A stretch of DNA of 64,000 nt from Avena insularis (GCA_023614405.1 CM042697.1:306498323-306562322), one strand, 5' to 3'. Counted from the first letter of the stretch, positions 35,620-47,419 are shown. Program-made: numbers and translations. Notes: generated by a model from the sequence alone, not told the origin.

Positions 35620-36930
35620 CTTCCGACTCAAGTACACTTGTTTGCAATGTTATAGACATTTATATTGCTAATGCACCTAATCAGTTATTCACATCTACAA
35701 CTCATTGCTAGGACTAGTAAGAACTAGGAGCATAGCAAGAGGCGAGGTTGATATTCGAGTCGGCAACAAAGCGAGAGTCGTTGCATTGGAAGTCGGCACG
35801 ATGCAACTTCATTTACCTTCCGGATTCATTATGGAACTGAATAATTGTTATTATGTTCCAGTGCTCAGTCGAAACATTATTTCTGCTTCATGTTTGATGA
35901 GGCAAGGCTATGAGTCAAATATCAAGAATAATGGTTGTTCTTTATATTTGAATGATATGTTTCACGGCTTTGCACCCGTCCAGGACGGCTTATTTATTTT
36001 GAATCTTGATGGTGAGTCAGTTTATAACATAAATGTTAAAAGGCTAAAACCAAATGATCTTACTATGACTTACTTTTGGCACTGTCAGCTTGGTCATATA
36101 AGTTGGAAACGGATGAAGAATCTCCATGATGATGGACTCCTAACTTTGTTTGACTTGGAGTCATTCGAGACATGCGAATCTTGCCTACTCGGCAAAATGA
36201 CCAAGACACCTTTTGCAAAGAGTTGTGAAAGGGCATCCGACTTGTTGGGACTAGTACATAGTGATGTATGTGGACCAATGAGCACAACAGCCAGGGGTGG
36301 TTATGAGTACTTCATTACCTTTACTGATGATTTGATTCGTTATGGATATATCTACTTGATGAAACATAAGTCAGAATCCTTTTAAAAGTTTAAAGAATTC
36401 TAGAATGAAGTACAAAATCACCTCGGCAAGAAGATAAAGTTTCTACGGTCGGACTGAGAAGGCGAGTACATGAGCCATGAGTTTGATGACCATCTGAAAA
36501 GTTGTGGAATAGTTCCTCAAATTACTCTGCCTGGAACACCGCAGAGGAACGGTGTCTCGGAACGGCGGAACCAGACCTTGTTGGACATGGTACGACCAAT
36601 GATGAGTCGTACAGATCTGCCTTTATCATTTTGGGGTTATTGTCTAGAAACTGCGGCGTTCACACTAAACAGAGTACCATCAAAGTCGGTAGAGAAAAAA
36701 CCGCATGTGATGTGGATAGGAAAAAAACCGAGTTTGTTTTTTCTTAAGATTTGGGGCTCTGAAACATTTGTCAAGCGACTTCAGTCAGACAAACTTACGG
36801 CCAAGTCGGATAAGTGTATTTTCATGGGGTATCCGAGGGAAACCTTGGGTTACTACTTCTACAACTGAGAAGAGGGAAAAGTGTTTATCACTCCGAACAG
36901 TGTCTTCCTTGAGAAACAGTTTCTCAGTCG
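35620..36930 (+). pseudogene. Element E protease remnant and integrase
   Basis: The expected protease core (a D-[ST]-G motif before the VLSRNIIS block) is not visible at 35640-35720; that short stretch looks replaced or lost. VGNKARVVALEVGTMQLHLP, the usual post-protease segment, follows. Integrase has the zinc region (HCQLGHISW...CESCLLGKM), VHSDVCGP, FTDDL, then a stop directly after the second catalytic Asp (TGA near 36457), and GTPQRNGVSERRNQTLLDM with the catalytic Glu. Further stops at 36383 and 36868. Confidence 0.75.
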
Positions 36931-37049
36931 GGGAGTCAGTGGGAGCAAAGTGCAACTCGAACAAATTCGATAGGAACCGGCTAGTAGAAAGTTGGCAAAA
37001 ACCTTGGAGGTTGAGCCGGTCGTGGTAGCTGACCCGGCAGCGGCACATG

Positions 37050-38060
37050 TACTACGAAGATTGGCATGATTACGAAGTGTTCGTGATGTGTTACTGTTAG
37101 ACAGTGATGAGCCAGCAAATTATTTGGGAGCGATGGTGGGATCTGATTCCGAGTCATGGCTTGGAGCCATGACATCTGAGTTAAATTACATGGATGAAAA
37201 TGAAGTTTGGAACTTGGTTGATCTGCCAGACGGTGCAAGACCCGTCGAGTGGAAATGAATCTTTAAGAAGAAAACCGATATGGATGGAAATGTTTCCGTA
37301 TATAAAGCATGTCTTGTCACGAAGGGGTTCCGACAAGTTCAAGGAGTTGACTATGACGAGACTTTCTCGCCCGTAGCGATGCTTAAATCAGTTCGGATCA
37401 TGTTATCTACAGCAGCCTATTTCGACTACGAGGTATGGCAGATGGATGTCAAAACATCTTTCCTTAATGGGTTTTGTCAGAATTTAACCGAGGACGTATA
37501 TATGATACAGCCAAAAGGTTTTGTTGATCCAGCTAATGTTGAAAAAGTGTGAAAACTTCAGAAATCCATTTATGGGTTGAAGCAAGAATCTCGGAGTTGG
37601 AATATTCGCTTTGATGAGGTAGTCAAATCGTTTGGCTTCATCAAGAGTGATCAAGATTCTTGTTTGTACAAGAAGTTTAGTGGGATCAAAGTAAACTTTA
37701 TAATCTTATATGTGGATGACATATTATTGATTGGAAATGATGTCCAGAAATTGCAAGAAACTAAGCAATCATTGGAAAAGAGTTTCTCAATGAAAGACTT
37801 GGGTGAGGCAACATATATTCCCGGAATTCGGATCTATAGAGATAGATCGAGGAGGCTCATTGGATTGAGTCAGAGAAATTATTTGGACAAAGTGTTGAAT
37901 AAGTTCAACATGGAATCATCTAAGAAGGGGTTCTTACCGATGTCCCATGGTGTAAAACTTAGTAAGACTCAGTGTCCTTCGACAACTGATGAGCGAAGTC
38001 AGATGAGTGCGATACGTATGCTTCTGCAGTCGGATCCATCATGTATGCCATGATTTGTAC
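37050..38060 (+). pseudogene. Element E reverse transcriptase
   Basis: Begins with the copia RT lead (AMTSELNYMDENEVWNLVD), then KACLVTKGFRQVQGVDYDET, QMDVKTSFLNG and the catalytic YVDDILLIGND at about 37710-37740, intact. In-frame stops at 37257, 37550 and 38052 and a shift near 38040. Role: copies the genomic RNA into DNA. Confidence 0.82.
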
Positions 38061-38691
38061 TAGGCTGGATGTCTCCTATGCTCTAAGTGTTGTGAGCAGA
38101 TACCAGGCTAATCCTGGAGAAACCACTAGACAGTGGTTAAAAATATCCTAAAGTACTTGAGAATGACTACGGATATATTTTTGGTTTATGGAGGTGAAGA
38201 TGAACTCAGTGTAAAGGGTTACACAGATGCGAGTTATCTTACCGACTCTGATGATTCTCGTTCGCAATCTGGATACGTGTTTGTAATAAATGGAGGTGCT
38301 GTGAGCTGGAAGAGTTCCAAGCAAGAGACTGTGTCTACATCTACAAGATAGGCTGAGTATATTGCCGCCTCGGAGACAGGAAAGGAAGCTGTTTGGATGA
38401 GGAATTTTCCTCTTGGAACTTTGTGTGGTTCAGGGATTGTCCAATCCATTAGACGTGTATTGTGACAACAATGGTGCTATTGCACAAGCCAAGGAACCTA
38501 GACAACACCAGAAGAACAGGCACATACTCATGCGATACCACCTGATTCGCCAGTTCGTGGATCAGGGGGATATCAAGTTATGCAAGGTACACACGAATTC
38601 AAATATTGCGGATCTGTTGGCAAAGCCGTTACCACAGCCGAAGCATGAGGCGCACCTACGATCTATGGGCATTAGATGCCTAGACATGTGA
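38061..38691 (+). pseudogene. Element E RNase H
   Basis: GYTDASYLTDSDDSRSQSGYVF and KSSKQETVSTST followed by a TAG, then AEYIAASE, DNNGAIAQAKEPRQHQKNRH and the C-terminal DLLAKPLPQPKHEAH. This is the standard copia RNase H order, broken by one stop (38349-38351) and a frameshift near 38410. Confidence 0.82.
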
Positions 38692-38713
38692 TGTCGGAAG
38701 ATTGACTCTAGTG

Positions 38714-38725
38714 CAAGTGGGAGAC
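38714..38725 (+). other. Polypurine tract of element E
   Basis: AAGTGGGAGAC directly precedes the 3' LTR start TGTTGGG, the usual copia arrangement. Confidence 0.8.
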
Positions 38726-40100
38726 TGTTGGGAATATGCCCTAGAGGCAACCATGTATGATGATATTTCCCATTGTATTCATAAATATATTAAGTTTTCC
38801 ATGTGTGAACATCTGATGTATATTATTGAATATGTGATTCGGTTGTGGAACTATACTATCATGTTATTCATATTAAATATCCTTGGTAATTGAGGTTGTG
38901 CTGGACACAAAACTTAGACCAATGTGGAAGTCGTCTTGATGACTCGGTTCCACTTGTCATGGGCATGGAGATGCTATTCCGCCTTACGAAGATTTGGCTA
39001 AAGAGTTTAGCGAGTTGGATTGACCCATATTGAGGTATAACGAAAAAGTTGTCATTTGTATATCTCAATCAATGTAATCCCTAGACCTGAGGTTGTTGCA
39101 CAGTCCGAGTAGAGGATCACCGACTTAGGTTCTATCAAACGCTGATCCGTAAGTGGGTAGTTATAAAGGTAGAGTTCGGGTCGACTGAGAATCAAGCTAC
39201 GTGATGTGAATAACCAAGATGGGATTTTGCCCCTCCACTTGGAGAGATATTCTCTAGGCCCTCTCGGATGATATGATTCGGAAAGCATGTCCATGCACGA
39301 CTCGGTTAAGTGTTAACAGAAGCGATCGACTAAGAGTTAGTCAGATGAATCACTTATCTCGGATCGAGAAGAGAGTCGGACTATTTAAGGGATGACAATT
39401 ATTCACGTATAGACTGACTAGGTATATCGTGAGGCAAAAGGGACTCGGACGCAAGTTGCATTGGAAAGGCAAGTCGTCATCACTCTTTGGTACTTAGGAG
39501 TCGGCACGTTCTGCTAGGAGCTGCTACCGACTGATCTATTGAGAGTCGGACTTCAATTGTGTCCAAGTAGCCATGAGCCTGCGGGGTCACACTACACTTA
39601 AGAGCAGGAGCAAGTTCGGATTGGATCCGGACCGGAAATCTGATTGGGTTGGACCCGAGCCAGATTTGTACTGAGTTAGTGAGTCGGAATCACGGTGACT
39701 AATGTTATATGGGATTTAGTGAATGTGCCACGAGTTAGTGGAGCCCATGTTCAATCCCTATATATAGTGGGACACAAAAATCCAGGAGGGTTGATCGGTT
39801 AGGTCATTCCATGCGTTGGAAAACCTAGTTCTGCAGCAGTCCAGCCGTTGTGATGAACCTAGAAGTTCATCACCAGTGCTCCTCCTTGTACGTGTCGACA
39901 CCAGCAAAGGCATTGTATCATCAGCGCTTGGACGATCGTTCATTGGATCGAGATCACAAGGACTGCACTGCATCAACTGACACGCTACATCAGTAATCCG
40001 CAACCGTGCGTCTAGTGGTAAACCTCGTTTCCTTCTACCTAAGCTAGATCTTGGGATCACCAGGGGAAAAAGTTTTGTTTTATCTCTACGTGGCCCAATA
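38726..40100 (+). repeat. 3' LTR of element E
   Basis: Pairs with 32160-33517. It is 17 bp longer, mainly from an insertion near 39700. The end is decayed from CA to TA (GGCCCAATA). TATA box at 39759-39767. Confidence 0.92.
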
Positions 40101-40105
40101 AGGAC

Positions 40106-40470
40106 GTCGTCGACCCCAGGTCCTGCAGCCTTGCCGCCTCTTGCAAGCTGCTCCTTCTTTCTCTACATCTGCCAGACAAACCAAGAAGCAACAAACGAGC
40201 ATGGATTAGTTACCATACTGATTACATACATCTTCTTGCTCTCCTCTGGTTTCTCTCCTTCCCCTTTCCTCACCTCCTCTCTTTCTCCCTCAGGTGGTCG
40301 CAACCAGTTCAGAGAGTTCCATGATGAGCGGTGGACGAGCGCATCCCCCATGCAACGATGCTCATGGAGGCGCACTAAAGTAGCACGTATATGACGACGA
40401 TGTCATCTGGTCAGGCATCAGTGAGTTTTGAAACGAAGGTAGTGCCTCATATTCGTTATCCGATTTTATC
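40106..40470. repeat. Second copy of the tandem unit, part after element E
   Basis: Continues from 32159: GTCGTCGACCCCAGG matches GCCGTTGACCCCAGG at 31681, and similarity runs to about 40470 (GGCATCAGTGAGTTT...AACGAAGGTAG). This shows the unit was already duplicated when E inserted. Confidence 0.75.
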
Positions 40471-42348
40471 CCCCAACGAATTGAGTTCTAACGACATTCC
40501 ATTTATTCCCCTTCAGGCCACATAAATCTTGAGGCGTAGAGTACGATGACGGGAGGGTTGATCATGACCCTGGCTTCCCCCGCGGACACCATGGTACACC
40601 CGTGACGCTCCCTCTATCTAATGCCCTCTCCCCCTTTTTGGCTGATTCTACGTACTTACTTTGAGCGAACGCCATCCGTGGACACTATTGGGCGGGCAAG
40701 CAGCTGCAGCTGATAGGTGAGCAACCGACTCTCTTCCTCAAATGAGACCATCTCCCATCATCCTACTTCCGCTGGCACGGTATGTCCGCAACTCTATATA
40801 TGTCCAACGCCCCTCTTACCAACTTTTTTGTTTTACATGTTGTCGCGTGAGTTCGATCTACAAAACCATTAGGTATCAACTCCATCAACTCCCCAACAAC
40901 CGGAGACAGTGGAAAGAGGGCGGAGGACAATAGTTCACCCTGGAAGGTCAATATGAGGTTGTGTTAGGTAACGAGTAGATACATGCCTTGGTTTTTAGAT
41001 TTGATATGTGATGAATCAGTCAACAAAGAGTTGTTGCACGTGTTACTCGCATATGCCTCATAGGGATGCTTATACGACATGCAGTAGGGTAGGAGAGTGA
41101 TGGAGATGATGAGCAGTCATAGGTACTTTAAGGTACTGCAGTGGCGGCGGGCTAGAAGAAAGAAATAAGAAAGGAGGTAGCAAGCAATGAATCAGATTGC
41201 AGGTTTATCTTCTCTTTTCTTAAACTGCATTGCATCAAAGTAGCCATTGTTTGTGATTATCCCTTCGAGTATTAAGGATTCCTTTATTATATGTCATATT
41301 TAGACACACTTCTGATAACGTATACTTCATGTACTATGGCATCAAACTTATGTGTTATGGTACACATGCCACATGCAAGTGAACTGAGATGATGAGTACG
41401 ACTGCATCTCGTAGGTCGCCAGCCTATACGCAACTCAGGCATACAAGTATGAATAAGATGGGAAGTTACTGGTCCCAATGCTAGTACTTGATTGGAGGGA
41501 GAGCAGAGGAGAGAAGAAAAAAAAATGTCCGACTTACTTTGTACAATGAACTTTTTCTGCTAAATAATCATATTGTGTGTCTACCTTTTCATGCAAAGAC
41601 AAGTTTAGTGCAAAATAATTTATGTATTCAAAAAATCGCGTTGTTTGTCTTAGAAACACACTTATTCCTATGGCATGATTTTACACTCAAGGTCTTAAAA
41701 ACTCAAATAGTTACATGATTGCATGTATGACTACATGGTGTATGAAGTAACTTTTTACGGCTCCTTACCTAACCTATGTGTATGTTGACTATGTTGTAAA
41801 AATCTTCGATGCCTGTGTGACGTGTGAAATGCCTTTTTTCTTCTCCATACATAACGGATGGGTATATTATCTATGTTTTCCAACTGTCGATTTACTAGCC
41901 TCACATCACATGGCGCGTCTTGACTACGTGTTGCAGCACAGATCATATGATTGTTACTTATATGAAAAATGACTAAACGATTATAACATCAAATGAATTG
42001 CCTTACAGATGCGCCTCGGAAACTCACATGGTCTCTCTCAAACCAAAGCGATGCGGTAGGTGCATAGTGCACATAAGATATTTGTTCTACAATGTGAATC
42101 ATCCTATTTCTTTGCACTTCTTTGTAAATGATTTGTCTCAGCCATCATTCTTCCTAACAGCCGCGCTCTGGGAGCATAGATAGAAGTTTAGTATTTACAA
42201 GAACAAATGAGAATTTGTTATATACAAAATTTGTTTTTACTACATGGACATGCATGAAATGTTGCAAAAGGTTTCACAGATTCACAAGAACAAACATGCT
42301 TCATTTGGCTGTTTACATTGATAGGCTTGGCATTGTATTGAGTTGAAT
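40471..42348. other. Interval between elements E and D with no recognised gene
   Basis: About 1.9 kb. The first 500 bp is GC-richer and has short exon-like stretches (for example 40672-40705) without a continuous frame. The rest is AT-rich with no motif I recognise. It ends at GTTAA, the target site of element D. Confidence 0.4.
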
Positions 42349-42353
42349 GTTAA
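42349..42353. other. Left target-site duplication of element D (GTTAA)
   Basis: GTTAA before TGTAACATCC, repeated at 56297-56301 after TGTTGACA. A perfect 5 bp duplication. Confidence 0.95.
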
Positions 42354-43593
42354 TGTAACATCCCAAAAACACCAAACTTAGATCATCAAACACTAATCAT
42401 CAAGATTAGGGTTAACAAAAACTTTTCTAAATAAACTCATGAATGCATGCATATGTGTATGCATGGATTTTGAATTTCTTTAAAAACCACCTTGTTTGTG
42501 TGATCCATTGCTTGTAAAATGTTTCTTAGGTGAAAAGAACATCATCTAAAACATCTCCCACACTTTTCCTAAAGACAAGTAAATCAAAACAAATATATTA
42601 AGTGAATGGTCATTTTGACCAATTTAACTCCCATGCCTACTTTGGCTGTCTCAAACTTTCAAAACCTAACAGAAACTTTTCTGGATCTTTGCACCCCTTG
42701 AATGTACTTATAACAAAGTATCAAGGCCCACTTTGTGATCATCCAGAAACTTTCAAATGCATAGTTTAAATGACAATTCAAAATTGAATCTTCTTCATAT
42801 GGGAAGATCCCACTTTTTCAAAACCCACTCAAACAAGCTCAACTTGCAAAACCCAAGCATCTGCAGACTCACCAGCACCAATCTAGCAAACCCACCAAAA
42901 TTCATTTCAAAATTTCAAAACTTGATTTCATGCGGCCATTTCATCAAACAGGTTGCAGACACAAATCAAACAAAACAACAAACACTATAGTGTGCAGTGA
43001 TTCTTGCCTAACTTGTTCCCTTGTTAGCTCACACACAACTCAGTAGATCATCTAGAAATATTAGCCCAACACTAGCACCCCTGTGAGCTTGCCATTGCCA
43101 TTAATGGTGAACAGCCGAGCACCTCAATGCCACCCCATAGTCGACAGCAGGCTAGAAGAAGAACTAGCCGTGCCAACCGTCCACCGCCACTCCCTGTCCC
43201 AGCCGCGAGCGTTGCCAAGCCTTGGACCACGCGCACAAGCCGTGCCCAGACCATGCCGAGCGTGCGCCAGAGCGCCAACCTCGACCAGCATCCACAGACC
43301 GCCCGCCGCCCTCACCGCGTGCACACACGATCACCACCGATCCAGGAGACCGCCAGACATCCCCGTTTGCCGCCCCGTGCCATACAGCCACCACCCGCTG
43401 TCGAAGACGCCGCCTCTGCCGCGCAGAGCAACGGCCGTTCCAGACCAAACCACACTGCCCCATGCCTCGCGACCATGTCGTTGAGCATCGCCAGGAGACA
43501 CCGCACCACCCCTACCCTTTCCCATGCCATTAGCCGCCTGTAACGTCGCCACCGACGAGCTCACCGTGCTCCCCGACGGTCCCCTCGCTCAAC

Positions 43594-43602
43594 TATAAAT
43601 AG
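43594..43602 (+). promoter_or_regulatory. TATA box of element D 5' LTR
   Basis: TATAAATAG in CTCAACTATAAATAGAGGCC. Presumed promoter for the genomic RNA; the start site would be near 43625. Confidence 0.82.
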
Positions 43603-43622
43603 AGGCCACCCCGCACGAATTC

Positions 43623-43839
43623 TTCACACCATCTCACTCCCCTCTCCTCACTGACCGTGCCATACCATTCTTAGAGCAAGGCGAGCACCACCTCATCGGA
43701 ATTTCACCGGAGCCCGCCGCCTCTGGAGAAGAAAGGAGCCAGCGATTGGAGCCGCCCCAGGAGAAGCCACCGGTACCAGGAGGTTTGCCGTCGTCGACTT
43801 CGTCGATCGCCCGCCTCGCCGACCCTCGCCCGTACCCCG
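43623..43839 (+). other. Exon-like block 1 in the 5' LTR of D
   Basis: A frame open from about 43611 to a donor-like border TACCCCG/GTGAGC (GT at 43840-43841). It encodes a Pro/Ser/Glu-rich stretch (GISPEPAASGEE, ARLADPRPYP). No in-frame ATG is present, so translation would need another start or the block is leader only. The corresponding 3' LTR copy has GTGAGT at 53733. Confidence 0.4.
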
Positions 43840-44743
43840 GTGAGCCCCCAGCACCGCCCACTGGCCGCGCTAGGTTTCATTCTCGCCGGAGCTGTCTCGC
43901 GTCGAAGATGACCCACAGCCGTTGGATTAGAACTAGATCGAACGATCCACGTTGCCCATACCGCTTCGCCCATCCCCGTGTCACTGACGAGTGGGGACAC
44001 CCACTTAAGCCAGCAAGGAGCCCTGCTTAGCAGGCCGCCCATTAGATTTTCCCTGGCCCAGCAATTCAAATTAAACCTTTTCTTTTTTAATTCAAACACA
44101 CTTCTGTACCCAACTTCAAAAATCAACCCAGATCGATTCAGTGCACCAAATTGGATGAAACCAATTTTGTTGGAAAGGCCTGTGAATGCTTAATCCAAGA
44201 CCGTTGGATTCAAGTCATTTGGATCTGTAGATCACCCATAGTAAGAATAACAAGGCAGAAGCTTTTCTGCATTCAAACATTTTTCAAATTTAAACCATAA
44301 AAGCTTTTGAGTTGATTCCAACTCTCAAAAATCACATTTAACCATACCTTTCAGAATATATAAAAATATATAGGTTTACTTGTAGAAATAATGTTCAAGT
44401 AATAAAAGAATGCTCCATAAGCATTTCTAGCCACTTTAATTAATTAAAATAAAAGGGTAAAACCTTATTAAATTGTGACACCACTTCAAATCACATTCCC
44501 ATGGACTACAATATGTGGTGATGACATGTGTCAACATGATCCCATGTTTAGTTTGGAGAATATTAAATCTTAAGTAGTTTTTCAATGAGTAGAAATTACT
44601 TTTCTAAAAATAAAAAGATTTAAACCAAGCTTTAACCTGGTAATGTTAGAGATGATGCTAGATCGTCTATAGGACCCTTGTGTGTGATGATTGCAAGTAG
44701 TTAAGTATTGTTTGGTGATTGTGTACCTCGTATTTATTCATAG

Positions 44744-44830
44744 ACGCTAGTACCGACCAAGGATACGAGGAGGAAGGAGGATACTACGAAGAAGAAGCCG
44801 TGGAGAACTTCAACCACTGCTCTGCACAAG
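44744..44830 (+). other. Exon-like block 2 in the 5' LTR of D
   Basis: 87 nt after TATTTATTCATAG and before GCAAGC (a GC-type donor). Phase 1 at both ends. The frame that continues block 1 is open and acidic (GYEEEGGYYEEE). The 3' LTR copy is at 54646-54732, also 87 nt. Confidence 0.45.
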
Positions 44831-46084
44831 GCAAGCTAACACTTGCAAGATACTATAACTATGCAAGCTTATATTGACACTGATGCAAGCCTAATACTAC
44901 TAGTGAATGTGCAAGCTAACCCTTGCCAGATACCCTACTGATGCCACAAACCCATACTTGTGATATGACTATTATATGCCTTAAGCATATGTGATTATAC
45001 TCACTTGATAAACCAATCCTAGTTTTATGTGCAAGCTTCTTACTTTATTTCTTTATCAAAGCTTACTTAGAGTCTACCTAAGAGTTTGGTAGATACTAGA
45101 CAGTTGTGCTGAAGGTTGCATAAAGAGCATAAAATTTGGCCTAAGATAGAAACCTTGATCTCAGCCTAAGACATGAGATTGAACCTAGTGAAACTCCACT
45201 AGTTACCACCCTCATTAGTACTGCCCCCACATGTAGATGCTAGTGCTAAGCATAAAACTTGATCAACTTTTAGATGGGAATACTTGGTGGAACAAAATGG
45301 TTATGAAAACCTTGGAATGATGGATCATTCTATTGAAATGTTTTGGACATGTGTTTCCAAACACTTGATGATTTTGGTGATGAAAATGTTGAGGCATGAG
45401 CCTTAGCCCTTTATCAAACTGATGGTTGTCTGGATGCGATACCATTCCAGTTTTATCGTACAACCACAATACCCGAAGATTGGGTAGGGCTTGACTGGAA
45501 ACTTATATTCCTTACTATTAGTTCCCTCACGGCCAAGGTCTGAGATGAGGCTACCTTGTGAAGATTGTCCACCTGTGTAGTACCCAAGATGACAGTGGTC
45601 ATGGTTGGGAGGCCAACCTCACAGGAGAGGTGCTTATACTAGGGCGTGTAATTGAAAGGTTAGGATTGATTATCCGCATACTGAGTATGGTGAATTCAGG
45701 ATTTGTTCCTGACGGATGTATCGAATGTTGTGGTGAAAGTGTACAATCTCTGCAGAGTGTCAAACTATTCGAATAGCCACGTCCGCGGTTATGGACAGTT
45801 GGAGTGGCCATACTGTTCCCCCGTCAGACTTTTCAAAATGACTTGTGAAATGAATTGAGACTTTGACTTGACCACAACAGAGTTGTGACCTGAACTACAA
45901 GATCCCACTTAGGAGTTATAAAATTGTGACTAGCTTTGGAACTTAGTAGAGATAAACCTGGCTTTTTGCAAAACAACCCTAGAGCCTAGTGTCCTATTAT
46001 CCAAAAACCCATTACCTGTTAGTATTAGTTTGCGAGTACTTAAAGAGTACTCATGGCTTTGTCCCTGGCTATTCCCATGGCCAG

Positions 46085-46137
46085 ACTATGAAGAGGAGCA
46101 CCTGGAAGATGGACCCCAGGAAGGTTACGACAACTAG
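46085..46137 (+). other. Exon-like block 3 in the 5' LTR of D
   Basis: Begins after CCATGGCCAG, is 53 nt long and ends in TAG. In the phase left by block 2 it encodes DYEEEHLEDGPQEGYDN. An alternative acceptor at 46036 is also in phase. The 3' LTR copy is at 55981-56033. Confidence 0.45.
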
Positions 46138-46403
46138 GATCATCTCCCATCGTCAGCATTGCCTGTGACCCCAAAGATGGAGCTTCGCCTACGCTACCGT
46201 TATTATTACGTATTCCGCTGCTTGATGTTGTATTAAGAACTGGATCATGAGATCCCTAGTTGTGTAAGAACTTATGTATCGTTTGTAATGGATGGAGTAC
46301 TATGGTATCCAATTCTGTTATGTATCGCAAAAATGGTAATCCTGGGATTGCGATGTATGGCATAACAGGCATCTAGGATTGAAAAATCCGGGTGTTGACA
46401 AGT

Positions 46404-46415
46404 TGGTATCAGAGC
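46404..46415 (+). other. Primer binding site of element D (tRNA-iMet)
   Basis: TGGTATCAGAGC, followed by CA, so 14 bases match the iMet complement; it lies three bases after the LTR. Confidence 0.94.
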
Positions 46416-46629
46416 CATCCTGACCATAGGAGACCCTAGTTAGGTTGGACGTTGAACCAAAAACTTAGTTTCAAAACCAAAGAAAACAAATATTTATAAA
46501 AACCTATTCTCATTCTTATCTCTTTAATTCTTTCATAAAACTTCATGTTCCTCAAAAACTCTTGCAAAATAGATAAAATTTTGACACACTTGATCACTCT
46601 GCTAATCTACTCATCCTCTATTTTTATAG

Positions 46630-47419
46630 ATGGACGTGAAGTACAACAAGTTTTATCAATTAGGGAATGGAGGAGACCTTATCTTTGAGAGGGATCTGGA
46701 TCAGCTTTCGGAACTTCGAGCGTCACTTTTGAGTTCTTCGGATCTCAGCTCAATGAACAAGGAGGAGAAGATCTGCAGTGGATAATTGTTGCAAGTCTCC
46801 GAGGAAAGATTGAACCTCCCACTGCGGAGGGAATTCAGTTTACCTTGAGGGAAAACAACTGGCTCAATGGACTTGCCAGAGCAATGCAGGAAGCTCTTTC
46901 CCGTCTGTGTGGGCAAAGCATCAATCAGATCAAGGGTACTCGCTTTGAGTTTTTCCCAAGACATGATGCAAATGGACAACCACTGGAAGCCCCATACCAC
47001 CCCGAGCTGAAGACTCAATTGGACCACCTTAGCTTCATGATGTATGATTGTCAGCAAGAATTGGACAACTGCCGTGACTATTGCAACCACAAGTCTGCCA
47101 TCATCAAAACGATGGACCGTCCATCGCCATGCTAGCAAAAGATCGCAAGTCTCGTCGCTGTCAACTCGACAAGAAGGAGCGCATTATTGCCCGTCTTCGC
47201 CACCGCATCTCATCTCTGGAAGAGACCATCCACGAGAGAGACATGCAGTTAGAGGAAAGGGAGAATGCCGGAGAGGATCTTCGTGGAGACCCTTACTCTT
47301 ACCTCAGCGATGACGATGATTTTCTGGAGGATCAGGCCATGGACTTCTTCATCGATGAGGATGATTTCGCCTTCATCGATGATGCTGAAGATGATGAAGC
47401 CACAGACTCCGAGGAGTAG
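46630..47419 (+). pseudogene. Element D accessory ORF0
   Basis: ATG 46630 directly follows CTATTTTTATAG, with a branch-site-like CTAAT 35 bp upstream. The frame is shifted near 46665 and near 46735, then reads IEPPTAEGIQFTLRENNW and ARAMQEALSRLCGQSINQIK, RFEFFPRHD, then shifts once more near 47115 into the coiled coil (KDRKSRRCQLDKKERI) and the acidic tail (LSDDDDFLEDQAMDFF), ending at 47419. About 260 codons originally. Both C and D keep it, so it belongs to the family. Possible roles (RNA binding, silencing or splicing control) are guesses; I recognise no catalytic motif. Confidence 0.6.

Larger units (their letters stand above)
32160..40100 (+). mobile_element. Element E: Ty1/copia retrotransposon, 7.9 kb
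   Basis: Complete plus-strand element with LTRs of 1358 and 1375 bp, iMet-like primer site, gag, integrase before RT-RNase H (the copia order), and a polypurine stretch. A perfect target duplication AGGAC flanks it (32155-32159, 40101-40105). The LTR start TGTTGGGAATATGCCCTAGA resembles the Angela/BARE type of grasses, but the LTR is shorter; lineage left open. All genes carry stops. Confidence 0.92.
42354..46400 (+). repeat. 5' LTR of element D (4.05 kb)
   Basis: TGTAACATCC to TGTTGACA. AT-rich outer U3, GC-rich inner U3 (43080-43580), TATA at 43594, then R-U5 with three exon-like blocks. Relative to the 3' copy it lacks about 17 bp near 43180 and has scattered substitutions. Confidence 0.94.

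Noticed and set aside
41488..42183. Several short open frames between E and D
   Set aside because: 60-76 codons, no motif or family resemblance, in AT-rich DNA; expected by chance.
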